Assembly (NCBI GenBank): GCA_020809705.1
Contig: CP085835.1
Coordinates: 434,001 to 498,000 of the forward strand
Reading direction: 5' to 3'
DNA from: Calonectria ilicicola
Taxonomy: Eukaryota; Ascomycota; Sordariomycetes; Hypocreales; Nectriaceae
DNA length: 64,000 nt
In this document: positions 10,155 to 20,306 of the stretch, piece after piece
Numbering within the stretch: the first letter of the stretch is position 1
How the letters are laid out: each line of letters starts with the position of its first letter
The notes under the pieces: model-generated
Told to the model about the DNA's origin: nothing
Seen by the model: only the letters and a program-made list of their open reading frames with translations
Database searches by the model: none
Translations under genes and position numbers: made by a program

Positions 10155-11487
10155 CTAAGTTGCTAAAGCTTGCTCTACAAGATTCCTTACGCTTCGCTTA
10201 ACTATCCCATACTCGGGATCATGAGGTCCAAACTTAACCAAATCTGAATGTGATCGATGTATGGGATATTCACGCTTAGATCCTCCCTTCCTGGGACGAC
10301 AATCCGTAGCAGAGAACTTGCTGACAAGAAACGTGCTGGGGCCATTCATTTTCCACTCTCCATTTTCGTCCTAAAGCTTCTTAGTACAGAGAAAAAAGTA
10401 GAGACTGTAAGGCTGTTTAATTACCTTTTTAGCTGTCGGTGATGGCTTAGTCTCGTAAAAGCAAATCATCTCCGTTTTCTTATCTATCAGAGCATGATCG
10501 AAATCGCGATGGATAGGATCAAGGACATGCGAGTTGCGCATGTCAATAGATTCAATCAAATACTTATTGGGTCCATCGCCGACCATCGGTATAAGTGATG
10601 TTATGTCCATCCCGCGATGTGGCACACCAAAAAACGCAAAGCCATACACAAAGCGAATCTTATTCGCGTCCCATTTTCTCTCCGACCTCAATATATTTAT
10701 CAAGACCTAATTTGTAAGTAGGGTATGCACAATGGCTATTTCAAGACTTACCTGTTTGACAATCAGTCCTCCCATACCGTGTGCGATAAAGATGATGGGT
10801 CTCATGTTCGGGATACGGGCGAGAGACAGAAGGCGACTGTGTAGCGAGGATCCTAGGTCTTCCAAGTCTTGACAGCTCTTACTTCCGACAATTTCAGAAT
10901 TGTAGCCGTAAATCATGATACGAGCCGATGGTATCGAATATGGCAGAGCGTCTCTCAGCCACATATGATTACCGCCATTTTGTTTAAAGGACTCAAACGC
11001 ATGTCCCCCGATGTCATGGATGGCAATGACGCTAGATTGGATTAGCATGAGCCTTCAAGATCTTGCGACTTACATACTCGACCTTGTGATCCTGGGGCTC
11101 TGGAATGTAAAGGGTGGTGATACCAGAGAACTTGTCATCGAGGGTTATAGGGAGACTGCGGCGCCCATTCGTCGTTGGCAAAGGGAGCTCGAGATAATGG
11201 TCGGTTTGGAGCTCTTCGGGGATATTTTCGAACAAAATGGTGGCAGTCTGGTACTGACCGTATATTTCGTTGGCGAGAGAAGAAACAGAGGCATCACTCA
11301 ACTCGTTTGCCTCAAGGAAGGATTGCAAATCATCTTCACTCCAGTCTAAAGGTACTCCCCGGGCGCAGAAGGTCTTTCCAGCTACTCGCAACCTTTTCGG
11401 TGGGCTAGCTAATATGGGTGATGTTGGAGAGCGTTTGCCTCGCACGGGCAGAGGGACATCACCTAACATGCTTGACTGGAAAACCAT
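10155..11487 (-). CDS. SERAC1-like alpha/beta-hydrolase, nucleophile Ser replaced by Gly
   Basis: Four exons (11487-11078, 11031-10752, 10706-10425, 10370-10155) with 46, 45 and 54 nt introns encode 395 residues. The N-terminal part (RGVPLDWSEDDLQSFLEAN and following) is the domain that usually precedes this hydrolase in fungi. The hydrolase starts VIAIHDIGGHAF, continues ARIMIYGYNS and the elbow IFIAHGMGGLIVKQ, then GFAFFGVPHRGMDITSLIPM, FCFYE-like MICFYETKPSPTA, WKMNGPSTFLV and TRSHSDLVKFGPHDPEYG-like IHRSHSDLVKFGPHDPEYG. The protein stops just after this domain, with no NACHT, NB-ARC or repeat part. In fungi this domain is either a free-standing lipase-like protein or the N-terminal domain of NLR-type STAND proteins. 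The usual GHSxGG serine is glycine here, so hydrolase activity is doubtful. Start 11487 is the first ATG of the frame. Confidence 0.88.
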
Positions 11488-11834
11488 GGGTTCAGACGCC
11501 AACTTCTCGTAGGGGTTTTTCCTGCTTCTTGTGACAAACTCGCACAAAGGGCTTCTTCACGGTCAGTTTGGTCGTATTTCAGTGGGAAAGGGGTTGGAGT
11601 CTAATATAGCCCAGACCTTTGCCAATCATGGTGGATGGCGCTAGAAATCCGGTGCAGCTTGATGAAATAATGTCTTTGGATGATCAGTCTGATAAATGAC
11701 TCATGCTCCTCTGTTCCGTCAAAAAAAAGTTACATAGTAATTCATAAACATTTCATCGGTTTGGGAACAAAGCGTTTTCCTATCCCATGTTTTCACACTT
11801 GGCTGTTCCATCCAAGAATCATGTGTATAATTAC

Positions 11835-13249
11835 TTACGCCTTTGTTCTATTAATAACATATTCCAAAGAACTCCTCGGCCACTCGAGCATTTCCATCAA
11901 ACCCAATTGATTCCCTAATTCAGTTTCGATAACATCAAATATTTGCCTCGCCAGCCCTTTTGAGTGCCATTCTCCATCGAGTGTAGCAAGAAATACGGTA
12001 TAGTGCGCTAGTACGATCAACGCGTGTGGAAGGCGCAAGCGTATGTCAGAGATGATGCACTGGTCGATTCTCCAAGACCAATAAGTTACCGATCCTGCCT
12101 CGATTCTGAATTCATCCAGTGCAATTAATTTAGCTGTGGTTTGAAGACCATCTATGGCAGTGTTATAAAAGTGCAGGCTGAAAGCGGGTACGACTGATGC
12201 CAGAAAGACTCGAAGCCTATGAAGCGCATCCCAAGTATCCACTGGGAGAGGAGCCTTATCCGAAAGCGGGATATAACTTTAAGCGGTTAGCAGTTGCAAA
12301 AGCCTTTGATTCTTCGAGTACTCACTCTGTCCCGACGCCCTCCCTGTCAATGCCCATCTGAAGGGAATCCCACACACGATAACCCATTGGGGCAAACTCG
12401 GAATTGATCACGCGTTGTTGCAGAGGAAGTAGAGTGGTCGCGATACCTCGGACAAGCCCTATAAACCCAAGTAGATTGGATATGACATCTTCGGTTCTCT
12501 CAGTAGCATTGCGACTGACTACAGTGAGCATGTACAGCGAAGTGATGGATGCAAAGCAAAATAAAGCTTTCCAGTTTTGTGCATCAATCGTCTCCAGCGC
12601 CGAGCGAAACCCCATTGATCCAATCGTTTGATAGTAATCGGACAAGTCGAGGTAAATTTTGCGGCTACCGGGGGTGAGGTAGGCCTTGTGGGAGGCTGAA
12701 ATAGCAAGGATGCCATGCATCACAAATGGGTGGGTATAGCCTTGTCGAGGAATGATGTCTTTCCAGACACCCAGTATTTCCTTTCGAGTAGATACAGTCT
12801 CGACGGTAACAGTGCAGTAATGATGCATGAGCTCCAATTCTCGACTCCTCAGCTCATAGGGAGAAACAGGGCAGCCCTGCTCAAAAACCGGAGCCTCGGG
12901 AGCGCAGGAAGAGTCGGGTGGTGAGTCTATTACATTCCTATCCTGTGGCGTTTCTGTTGGCAGTATATCATCTGGCTGCAATGAAGAAGACGACGGAGAA
13001 TTGTCGCTTGATATGCTGGACGAATTAGCCGAAAGACTACATGGGACATCATATCGCATGCAGTTGAAACAGGTCGGATAGATCTCATCGCACTAGCGCC
13101 CGCCATCAGTCAGTAAATTCCGTCGGTCGGTCAAGCCAAGCCAAGCCAAGCCAGACCTGGGGTCACAAAAAAAAAAGAAATACCTTGACTTTGCGGCGCT
13201 TGCAATTGGTGCAGCCATTCCGGGATTTGGTGTGCGTGCGACGGGGCAT
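11835..13249 (-). CDS. Zn2Cys6 transcription factor, UPC2-like architecture
   Basis: Exons 13249-13184, 13092-12326 and 12276-11835 (introns 91 and 49 nt) give 424 residues. The binuclear zinc cluster spans the first intron: Cys13, 16, 23, 30, 33 and 40, in C-TN-C-KRRKVK-C-DEIYPT-C-FN-C-MRYDVP-C. A Ser-rich linker follows, then the regulatory region starting ELELMHHYCTVTVETV and including MHGILAISASHKAYLTP, which is the pattern of the fungal regulators related to sterol uptake control protein UPC2. It is divergently arranged with the RTA1 gene at 13873, a family induced by lipid and azole stress, so control of that neighbour is plausible but not shown. The final TAA overlaps a GTAAGT, so a further 3' exon cannot be fully excluded. 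Confidence 0.9.
13133..13152. repeat. AAGCC tandem repeat, 4 copies
   Basis: Four perfect copies inside the first intron of the Zn2Cys6 gene at 11835-13249. Simple sequence repeat without assigned function. Confidence 0.9.
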
Positions 13250-13872
13250 TCTGCTTCAAGCTGGTGAGGACGCGAGGTATACGAGTTTATGCGAGAGGTT
13301 GCGGAAGCGGCAAGAGATTAAGCGGGTTAATGTCTGATTGAGGACCCAGACTTACGACATAGAAGACGACTAAAATTCTGTATCCGAACCCGAATGCTCG
13401 GAAAGGCCATGCTCGGACCGCGTATTCCCCAGAGCCTCGCTCTTCCGCCCCACATAGGCCATGGCTTGGCCCAGGCTTTACGAAAAAAGAAGCTGGGGCG
13501 GTTCCTCAAAGATAACGCCGAGCAGCTTGAGGCTATGCTTAAATTTCAGATGCAGGGAGAACGAATGGATTCACTTAGTTGGATCCATGAATTGTGGCTG
13601 GACAGACTATTGCGTATTGTCAGGGGAAGTCTGCAACTTCGTTTATTTTGTCTTCATTTGTCCCTATAAAACAATCCTTCGCTCAGTCTCAGTACTCTCA
13701 ATTCATCACATCATCTCGCAATCTTTTCCTTAATTCCTTGTTTCCTCTGTCAACTTGGTCAGGTTTTTCTTATCCCTTGTCGCCCGGAATTAAGCACCCC
13801 GATACGTCGACCAAGCCAATTCTCACACATACATCTCCTTGTTTTTTTTTTTTTTTTTAGATCTTCGGAACC
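13250..13872. other. Divergent promoter, Zn2Cys6 regulator and RTA1
   Basis: 623 bp between two divergent starts. Plus-strand open frames at 13394-13860 overlap in several frames and look like chance. A run of 17 T (13842-13858) followed by AG sits 14 bases before the RTA1 start, which would suit the acceptor of a 5' UTR intron or a pyrimidine-rich leader. Confidence 0.5.
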
Positions 13873-14921
13873 ATGGTCTCCACTTGCAATCCAGACTGGG
13901 AACATGCGGCGTTCTCTTTATATCGATTCAAGCCTTCAGTTGTTGGAAATGTCGCATTCATTGCCTTGTTCGCCTTGACCACAATTATGCATGCAGTTCA
14001 GGTCTACAGGACGAGAAGCTGGTACTTGTCAGCACTAGTCATAGGCGGTCTCTGTAAGTTCTAATTGTGCCTTGAGGCCTGCAGCTTATACTCTCAAGAA
14101 CGGAAAGACTAACAACTAGCGTAGGCGAAGTTGTGGGGTACGTAGGCAGATTGATGGGCGCTTTACAGGACCCAGGATGCTGGACACTAGGACCCTACAT
14201 CATGCAAAGCTTGTTGATCTTGATCGCACCGGCACTGATGGCCGCATCCATCTACATGATCCTTGGTCGCATCATTATTTTGACGGACAGCGAGCGCTAT
14301 TCCCCATTGAAGCTGAAATGGCTCACCAAAATTTTCGTATTTGGTGATATTCTATCCCTGCTTCTCCAGAGTTCAGGTCAGTAGTTCATCTTCAATCGGG
14401 TGGGATGAAAATGAACTAACAACTTCTTTTGTTTAGGTGGTGGTATGATGGCAGTCAGTTCCATGGCCAAGATGGGAGAAAAGGTCGTCGTCATCGGTTT
14501 ATTCGTGCAGCTCATCTTCTTCGGTTGCTTTGTGGCAGTTGCAGTGATTGTGCATCGCCGGCTTTCCCAGTACCCTGTGCCTCGCGCCGCAGACCCTAGA
14601 ATCCGCTGGAGGCAGTACCTGCTTACGCTGTACGTGGCAAGCGTTCTCATCACGATCCGTAATGTTTTCCGAGTCATCGAGTTCATCCAGGGCCACTCCG
14701 GCCCGTTAATGAGCTCAGAGGTTTACGTCTTTATTTTTGATGGAGCGCTGATGCTTGCTACTCTGGCGTGGATGAACTGGTTCCATCCAAGTGAAATCGG
14801 ACTCTTGCTACGTGGCTGCGAACCCTTGAAGAATGGATTCGAACTTATGAAGAGCGGGCGAGAGTGGGAGACAAAACATCGTGTGGGAAGCATGGAGAGC
14901 CTCCGTTCGGAAAGGGTGTGA
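13873..14921 (+). CDS. RTA1-like 7-TM protein
   Basis: Exons 13873-14053, 14125-14376 and 14437-14921 (introns 71 and 60 nt, CTAAC branches) give 305 residues. About seven hydrophobic helices are visible, for example FIALFALTTIMHAVQV, LLILIAPALMAASIYMIL, VVVIGLFVQLIFFGCFVAV and VFIFDGALMLATLAW. Family markers are GLCEVVGYVGR, LIAPALMAASIYMILGR, GGGMM and LITIRNVFRVIEFIQG. RTA1/RSB1-type proteins are plasma-membrane or ER proteins linked to phytosphingosine export and resistance to 7-aminocholesterol in yeast; in filamentous fungi the substrate is generally unknown. It starts in a good context (ACCATGG) and is divergent from a UPC2-like regulator, which fits a lipid-stress response as inference. 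Confidence 0.93.
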
Positions 14922-15802
14922 ACATTTTGTTAACTAAACGAATCGGATGCTAGAGCAAGGGGAACGCAGAAGATGTGTAATTAGACGTGTATAGAGCATA
15001 TGGCCTGAATTGTGCAACTATCATTTATGCAAAGAAAAACTTTGCGTCCCAGGCTCCACATGAATTCTTTCTGGGCTAAATTTGGCTCGTCCAAGCCGGG
15101 CTATAAGCTGGGGGGTGCAACCAGCCGCCTCCTCTCCTCGCTGGCTGTCCCCCACACCCCAAAGGTGTGACCACCACACCTTGTACCGCAACGTACCAGG
15201 ACCCTGAGGCCTCCACCTCATCAAAGTCGTCGAGTGGTCACTTTATCGAACGTTTACCCACTTCTCCAGTGCATGCCTCCCACGTGGCCATGTCGTGCCG
15301 GCCCTGCGCAAGTGCGGGAGCTAGGTCAGGGACGGGAAGCACGTCAGGGCCAGGAACCTGTTTCTGATGCTGGGGAAGCCAGGATCGTGACAGCTATTCT
15401 TAAAATGAGATCAATGGTTCATGAAACATGAAGCATTAACATTTTGGAGTGGAAGGTATTCAGAACAGTGTTTAGATGGGTCAATGGCAATTTGCAGATC
15501 CATTGAATAGTCATTGGCTTTTTTATCATCACACATTCATCATCGCAAGAGAGGCAGACAGTGTTTTTTATATAATTTTTTTCTTATTGACAAATCATCG
15601 CTAAATACTTCAAAGTCGACCTGTAGGTCATTTCTATCTACAGTGCCAACCACCCTATCATAAAAAAACATGGCATATTCCGCTAAATAAGTGGCAATCG
15701 CTCGGGTGCTGCGAAGTTCCCTTTCTTCTTCAAGGTCCCCGCAGTTCTTTTTATGCTGGATAGGATTCTCTTTTTTTGTTTGTACAGGTTCAGATGACAA
15801 GC
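14922..15802. other. Intergenic between convergent genes
   Basis: 3' flanks of RTA1 and the dioxygenase. Short frames on both strands (15021-15431, 15540-15800) lack ATG starts or family motifs. Nothing else seen. Confidence 0.45.
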
Positions 15803-16809
15803 TTAGAACTTGTTCTGGTTGGCATTCTCCATGAGCATCTTGGAGTCGGGCTTGTACTTCTTGGAGACAAGGCGGACGTTGTACTCGACGTCGAGGGTAG
15901 CGCCCTTGGGCTCGTCCTTGACGGGGTTGAAGTAGAGGAGGAGATCGTCCTTGACAGCGCAGGCGGTGTCGGTCTCGAGGTAAGGGTCGTCGCTGGGGTA
16001 CAGCTGAGCGGTGACACCGACGTAGTCGGGGTGGGTGACCATCATGTGGATGTGGGCAGGGCGGTAAGGGTGGCGGCCCATGATCTTGAGCAGCTCAGCA
16101 GAGGGGCCAGAGGTGTCGATGGCGTACTCGGTGGGCTTGAGGCAGTAGAAGTAGAACTTGCCGTCCTTGTCGGTGCGGAACTTGCCACGGAGGTTGTGGC
16201 GGGTCTGGTTCTCGGGGTCGAAGACGTCGTACTTGCCGTTGGTGCTGGCCTGCCACATGTCGAAGACGGCGTCGGGGATTCCAAGGCCGGTGTCGACGTC
16301 GCGGATGACACCGTGGAAGAAGGTGAGCTGACCATCCTTGGGCATGTTCTGGACAACGCTGCCTCCGAGCTCACGGAAGGGGGTCTCGGGGGACCAGAAG
16401 GGTCCGAGAATGGTGGAGGAGGTGGGAGCCTTGCCATCGTCGGTCTCGATCTTGTGGTTGATCTCATCAACGAGGCTGTGAGAAGTATGTGTTAGAGGAC
16501 GTGTTTGTTTTATATACTGTATAGGGGTGGTACTCACGACTCGATTCCGAGAATGTCGCACACTCGCCATGTCTCGTTGCGGTTCTTCTGGTAGGCCTGG
16601 CCCAGAGAGTTGATGTAGTTGACACCAGTAACCCACTCCTCCTGGGTGAGCTCAACGTCACGGCAGAAGTCGTGCATGTGCTTGATGAGCGAGGTGAGGA
16701 TGACGCGCTGGCGGGGGGCGGTCTCGGGGCTCATGAGACCAATGACATGGTCGGTGAAGTTGGGGTCGAAGCGGTGGCTAGCGCCGTTGGAAGAGCCGTT
16801 GGAAGCCAT
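15803..16809 (-). CDS. Intradiol ring-cleavage dioxygenase (catechol/hydroxyquinol 1,2-dioxygenase type)
   Basis: A non-haem Fe(III) enzyme expected to cleave catechol, hydroxyquinol or a related diol between the two hydroxyls to a cis,cis-muconate-type product. Exons 16809-16538 and 16475-15803 (62-nt intron, GTGAGT..CACAG) give 314 residues. The N-terminal dioxygenase domain is residues of about 20-95 (TSLIKHMHDFCRDVELTQEEW) and the catalytic domain follows (STILGPFWSPETP). Predicted iron ligands are Tyr173 (NGKYDVF), Tyr208 (LKPTEYAI), His232 and His234 (RPAHIHMMV), with spacing matching bacterial CatA. An in-frame ATG at 16926 would add 39 residues rich in Arg, Ser and His (MSSRIASRLFLHSRQ), resembling a mitochondrial presequence. 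Lies beside the BVMO/esterase pair, suggesting aromatic catabolism. Confidence 0.93.
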
Positions 16810-16926
16810 TGTTGATTTGAGTCTGAGAGGTGATGAGAGGAGTTTGTTGATGTGAAGGAAGTGATGATGATGTTGTTGTGGTTGTCTGGAGTGAAGAAAG
16901 AGTCTGGATGCAATGCGGGAAGACAT

Positions 16927-18680
16927 GTTTAAGTAAAGATTCCAATTGCTGGGCTGCATGGTGGGCACCAATCGTACGACGTATATAGCGGCAAAGGGGC
17001 TCGGCAATGGCCAGGCGTCATGACCGGGGAATTTTTTTTTTGGAGAAAAGGTAAGGCACTAGACAATAGACACTAGACACAGCAGAACTTGGGCCTGGCT
17101 TTGGTGCTCGGGTAAGTGTATTTCCCCCACCAAAAGGCGAATGTGCGGGGGAGTGCGCCGCAGCGATGTTCGGATCGGCCACTCCAATCTAAGCTGCAAG
17201 CGGGAGGCGTCATGACCAGATGTGGCCAATCACGGGCCTCCGGTTGCCATTTAGTCGGGGGACAGTCTCGGGGGGTCCATGCTTAGCCGACTCCAACTGC
17301 CGCCGCCGCCGCAGTCATGGAGAACTGGGGACGAGACGAGACGGGCAGGACAGGACAGGACAGTGTGAGAGATGCGACTGCTGGTTTTTCCTGGGGGTAA
17401 ATCTTTAGCGGTCTGCCAGTGTCTGTCTGTCTGGTGGTGGGCAAGTGTCATGTGGTGGCGGACAATGGCAGACACTTCCTTTGCGGTGTGTGCACACAGC
17501 ATACTCACGGATTCCCCCCTTTTCCACTCCCAATTGCATCTCTCTCTCTCTCTTCATCTAGTCTTCCATCAAATAATCACAAACCATGAGCAAAAGGCTA
17601 TCCCACCCACACATCTCTCTCCCTCTCTCTCTCTCTCACCCTGGTCAGTCATGATTGCATTCCGTCTCCACTTTCTTACCCCCCGGCGAAATGCGAGGTG
17701 CGCCACATGTTCTGGTCCCCACCCGCAGTCGGCTACGACAACGGCAAACGCTGAGCCTCGTGGCCAACAAAGACCTCACTGCCAATTGTCTCCAGTTCCA
17801 GCTCCCAGCTCCCACAGGGCGCCCTGTCTGCCTGTCCTGTCCTGTCCTGTCCTGTCCTGTCCTGTCCTGTCCTGTCCTGTCCTGTCCTGTCCTGTCCTGT
17901 CCACACTAGTTAGTCTCTGTCTCAACCAACACTTGCCTGTGACGGCAATTAAAAACGGCTACCATCGTATATCCGGATTGCGCCCTGCGTCTTTTGGGCA
18001 ATTGACACACAAAGAGGAAATGTGGCCCCCCATGCTCACAACCTGTAAATCCATCCCCATTTCTCTTTCCGGGCCACATATCCGCACGACTAGCATCGAG
18101 CCCAATTTCGATTATCCATCCGACACAGATAATCGCATGATCGAGCCGCGCTAGGCATCCTCCGACTCAAATCCTCACTTTGTCCACCGGCATCAGCCTT
18201 CGGGTTTTGAGGGCATCGCGCTACCTTGATGCGCTGCGCCGTAGGATAATTGCGGGAGTTGGGCCTCTTGCCGACTCAAACTGCCATGGCACGTCGTCGT
18301 CAAACCCTGCCCGTAGTCATCATCGTGACTCCTTCTCGTAAAGATTCTTCCTCTTTTTTTCCATAATCATCAGATCAGATGAATGCCATCAATTGACTGC
18401 GGTCCTTGCCGTGTTGCCAAACTTTGTGTGAATTGTTGAGAAAGCCCCAATTGTGCCTGCTTGGGGGCTGGGCGAATCCCCCCAGCTCCAAACTCCAAAC
18501 GCCCATCACCAACATGACTCTCTGATTTCGAAAACCAAAGAATCAACAAACACAAAAAAACACACAATTCTCTCTCTCTTGTTGTTGAATTTCGACACTG
18601 ACGCAAAAACTGCAATTGCACTGCAATCTTGATGAAATCCCCATTGAAAACGTACGTCAATTGAACCATCCTCGCCTTGT
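16927..18680. other. Long intergenic region with simple repeats
   Basis: 1.75 kb upstream of the dioxygenase and downstream of the BVMO. Holds CT-rich tracts (about 17539-17553 and 17617-17638), a short CAGGA repeat (17346-17360) and the CCTGT array. The 260-codon plus-strand open frame at 17372-18154 runs through these repeats and has no protein-like composition, so it is not called. Confidence 0.5.
17831..17900. repeat. (CCTGT)14 pentanucleotide microsatellite
   Basis: Fourteen perfect tandem copies of CCTGT, 70 nt. A short inverted-sense counterpart, three CAGGA units, lies at 17346-17360, about 470 bp away. No function assigned. Confidence 0.97.
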
Positions 18681-20306
18681 CTATTGATGCCTCACACTAA
18701 ATCTAGACCAGTCCTCGAGTCCAGCAAGACACTCCTTTCTCCAAGCCTGAACGCCTCCGACCCAAAATAGCGGCTCCTTGACCTTTCCGGGAATATTCGA
18801 TCCGTTCCACCATGACGGAGTCTCCTTCATGAGCGAGTGGTCGTATATTGCCAAATTCTTCTGGCGATACTCTGCTGAAGCCTCGTTTGAAACGTCAATG
18901 GTTGAAACTTTCTCCGACTCGAGCTTCTTGAACATGGAAATGAGCCATTCAACCTGCAGCTCGAGGAACGGCGGTCCGTTTGCCAGTCCGGACGGAGCTT
19001 GTGGGCCGTAGAGCATAAAGGCGTTGGGCAGACCCGACACCATCATGCCAAGATATGTCTGGATGCCATCTTTCCACCGCTCCTCGAGCTTGATGCCATC
19101 CTTGTCGGTGACATTCATCTCGTAGAGGCTCCCCGTCACGGAGTCGTATCCCGTCGCCACAATGACCAAGTCGGCCTCGTGAATCTTGCCGTCAGACGTC
19201 ACGATGCCATTTTTCACAAACTCCTTGATGGGCGTCTCCTTGACGCTCACCAGCTTCACGTTTGGCCGGTCAATCATTTCGTAATAGTCCATCTCAAGGT
19301 TTGGTCGCTTAGTACCGATCCACTGGAACTGCTCGAGTGGGGCCATGACATCCCGCTTGACGGGATCAGAGATTCGGCTTCGAACACGATTGGCCCAGTA
19401 CTGGTACAGCTCGGCATTGGCAGCCTTGTCGTACGAGTGCTCAGCGTAGTTTGAGGACAGGATGGCGTAGCTGCCGCGGGACCAGAGCTCCGCGTACCGC
19501 TGCTGACGCTCCTCGGCCGTCGCGTCGTAAAAAGACCGCTTAAAGGAGCTGTGCATGTATCCGGACGGGCTCGTGTACTTGGCGTACGAAAACAGCGGCT
19601 CGTACGAGACCTTGAGCTCCTCCGACTCCTCGGCCGTGAGTGCCCTCTGCACCATGGGTAGTGCCGTGGGTGGGTTCCGGACGAAGACGCTAAGCTCGCA
19701 GTCCTCCTTGGCCAGCTCCTGCAAGATCTGCAGGCCCGAGGCTCCCTGGCCAACCAGCGCAACCTTTTTACCCTTGACGTCGAGCTTGTCTGGCCAGGCC
19801 GCCGGGTGGATAACCTGGCCCGAGTACTTGTCTAATCCGGGGAAGCTAGGGATGTAGGGCTTGTTAGTTGTGCCAGTCGCAAAGATTGCGTATTTGGCTG
19901 TGGCCGAGAGTCCATTTTCAGCACGCAAGTACCAGCTGTTGGAGCCGACGTCAAACTTGGCCTCGGTCACCCGCGTTTGGAAGATGGCATCTTTTCGAAG
20001 ATCTAGTGCTTTCGTCATGTGGGAAAAGTACTGCCGCAGCTCTTCGTGGCCGGGGAAGCGCTCGCGAAATGTAAAGTCGCGCCAGGCCTCGTGCAGGCTG
20101 AACTGATAGAGTGGGGTCTCGGAGTCGACGCGGGCCCCGGGGTACTTGTTGAAGTGCCAGACGCCGCCAAAATCGCTGCCGGCTTCGAGGAGCTTGACCG
20201 AGTAGCCCAGTTTTCGCAGCTCGTACAAGGCGTAGCAGCCACCGAAGCCACCGCCGATGATGATGATGTCGGCGGTGATGTGCTGGGTAGAAGCTTGGTC
20301 AGCCAT
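18681..20306 (-). CDS. Baeyer-Villiger monooxygenase (FAD/NADPH)
   Basis: 541 residues, no introns. A class B flavin monooxygenase that would insert oxygen next to a ketone carbonyl to give an ester or lactone. The FAD-binding GGGFGG is at residues 18-23, with FGGVWHFNKYPGARVDSE (46-63) after it; the NADPH-binding GQGASG is at 186-191. The BVMO fingerprint is YSGQVIHPAAWP (161-172), with Tyr at the usual Phe. VIVATGYDSVTG is the second FAD-contact motif. Length and composition fit the cyclohexanone/phenylacetone monooxygenase group. It is divergent from an HSL-type esterase 650 bp away; ester-forming and ester-cleaving enzymes are commonly paired in ketone degradation. The native substrate is unknown. 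Confidence 0.93.
   Translation of the reverse strand: MADQASTQHITADIIIIGGGFGGCYALYELRKLGYSVKLLEAGSDFGGVWHFNKYPGARVDSETPLYQFSLHEAWRDFTFRERFPGHEELRQYFSHMTKALDLRKDAIFQTRVTEAKFDVGSNSWYLRAENGLSATAKYAIFATGTTNKPYIPSFPGLDKYSGQVIHPAAWPDKLDVKGKKVALVGQGASGLQILQELAKEDCELSVFVRNPPTALPMVQRALTAEESEELKVSYEPLFSYAKYTSPSGYMHSSFKRSFYDATAEERQQRYAELWSRGSYAILSSNYAEHSYDKAANAELYQYWANRVRSRISDPVKRDVMAPLEQFQWIGTKRPNLEMDYYEMIDRPNVKLVSVKETPIKEFVKNGIVTSDGKIHEADLVIVATGYDSVTGSLYEMNVTDKDGIKLEERWKDGIQTYLGMMVSGLPNAFMLYGPQAPSGLANGPPFLELQVEWLISMFKKLESEKVSTIDVSNEASAEYRQKNLAIYDHSLMKETPSWWNGSNIPGKVKEPLFWVGGVQAWRKECLAGLEDWSRFSVRHQ

Noticed and set aside
15776..16495. 239-codon open frame antisense to the dioxygenase
   Set aside because: Val/Gly/Glu/Leu-rich shadow of the real gene, which has all iron ligands and a consistent intron on the other strand.
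17372..18154. 260-codon plus-strand open frame
   Set aside because: It runs through CT-rich and CCTGT repeats, giving a repeated SCPVL pattern, and has no domain. A five-base repeat without stops is open in all frames.
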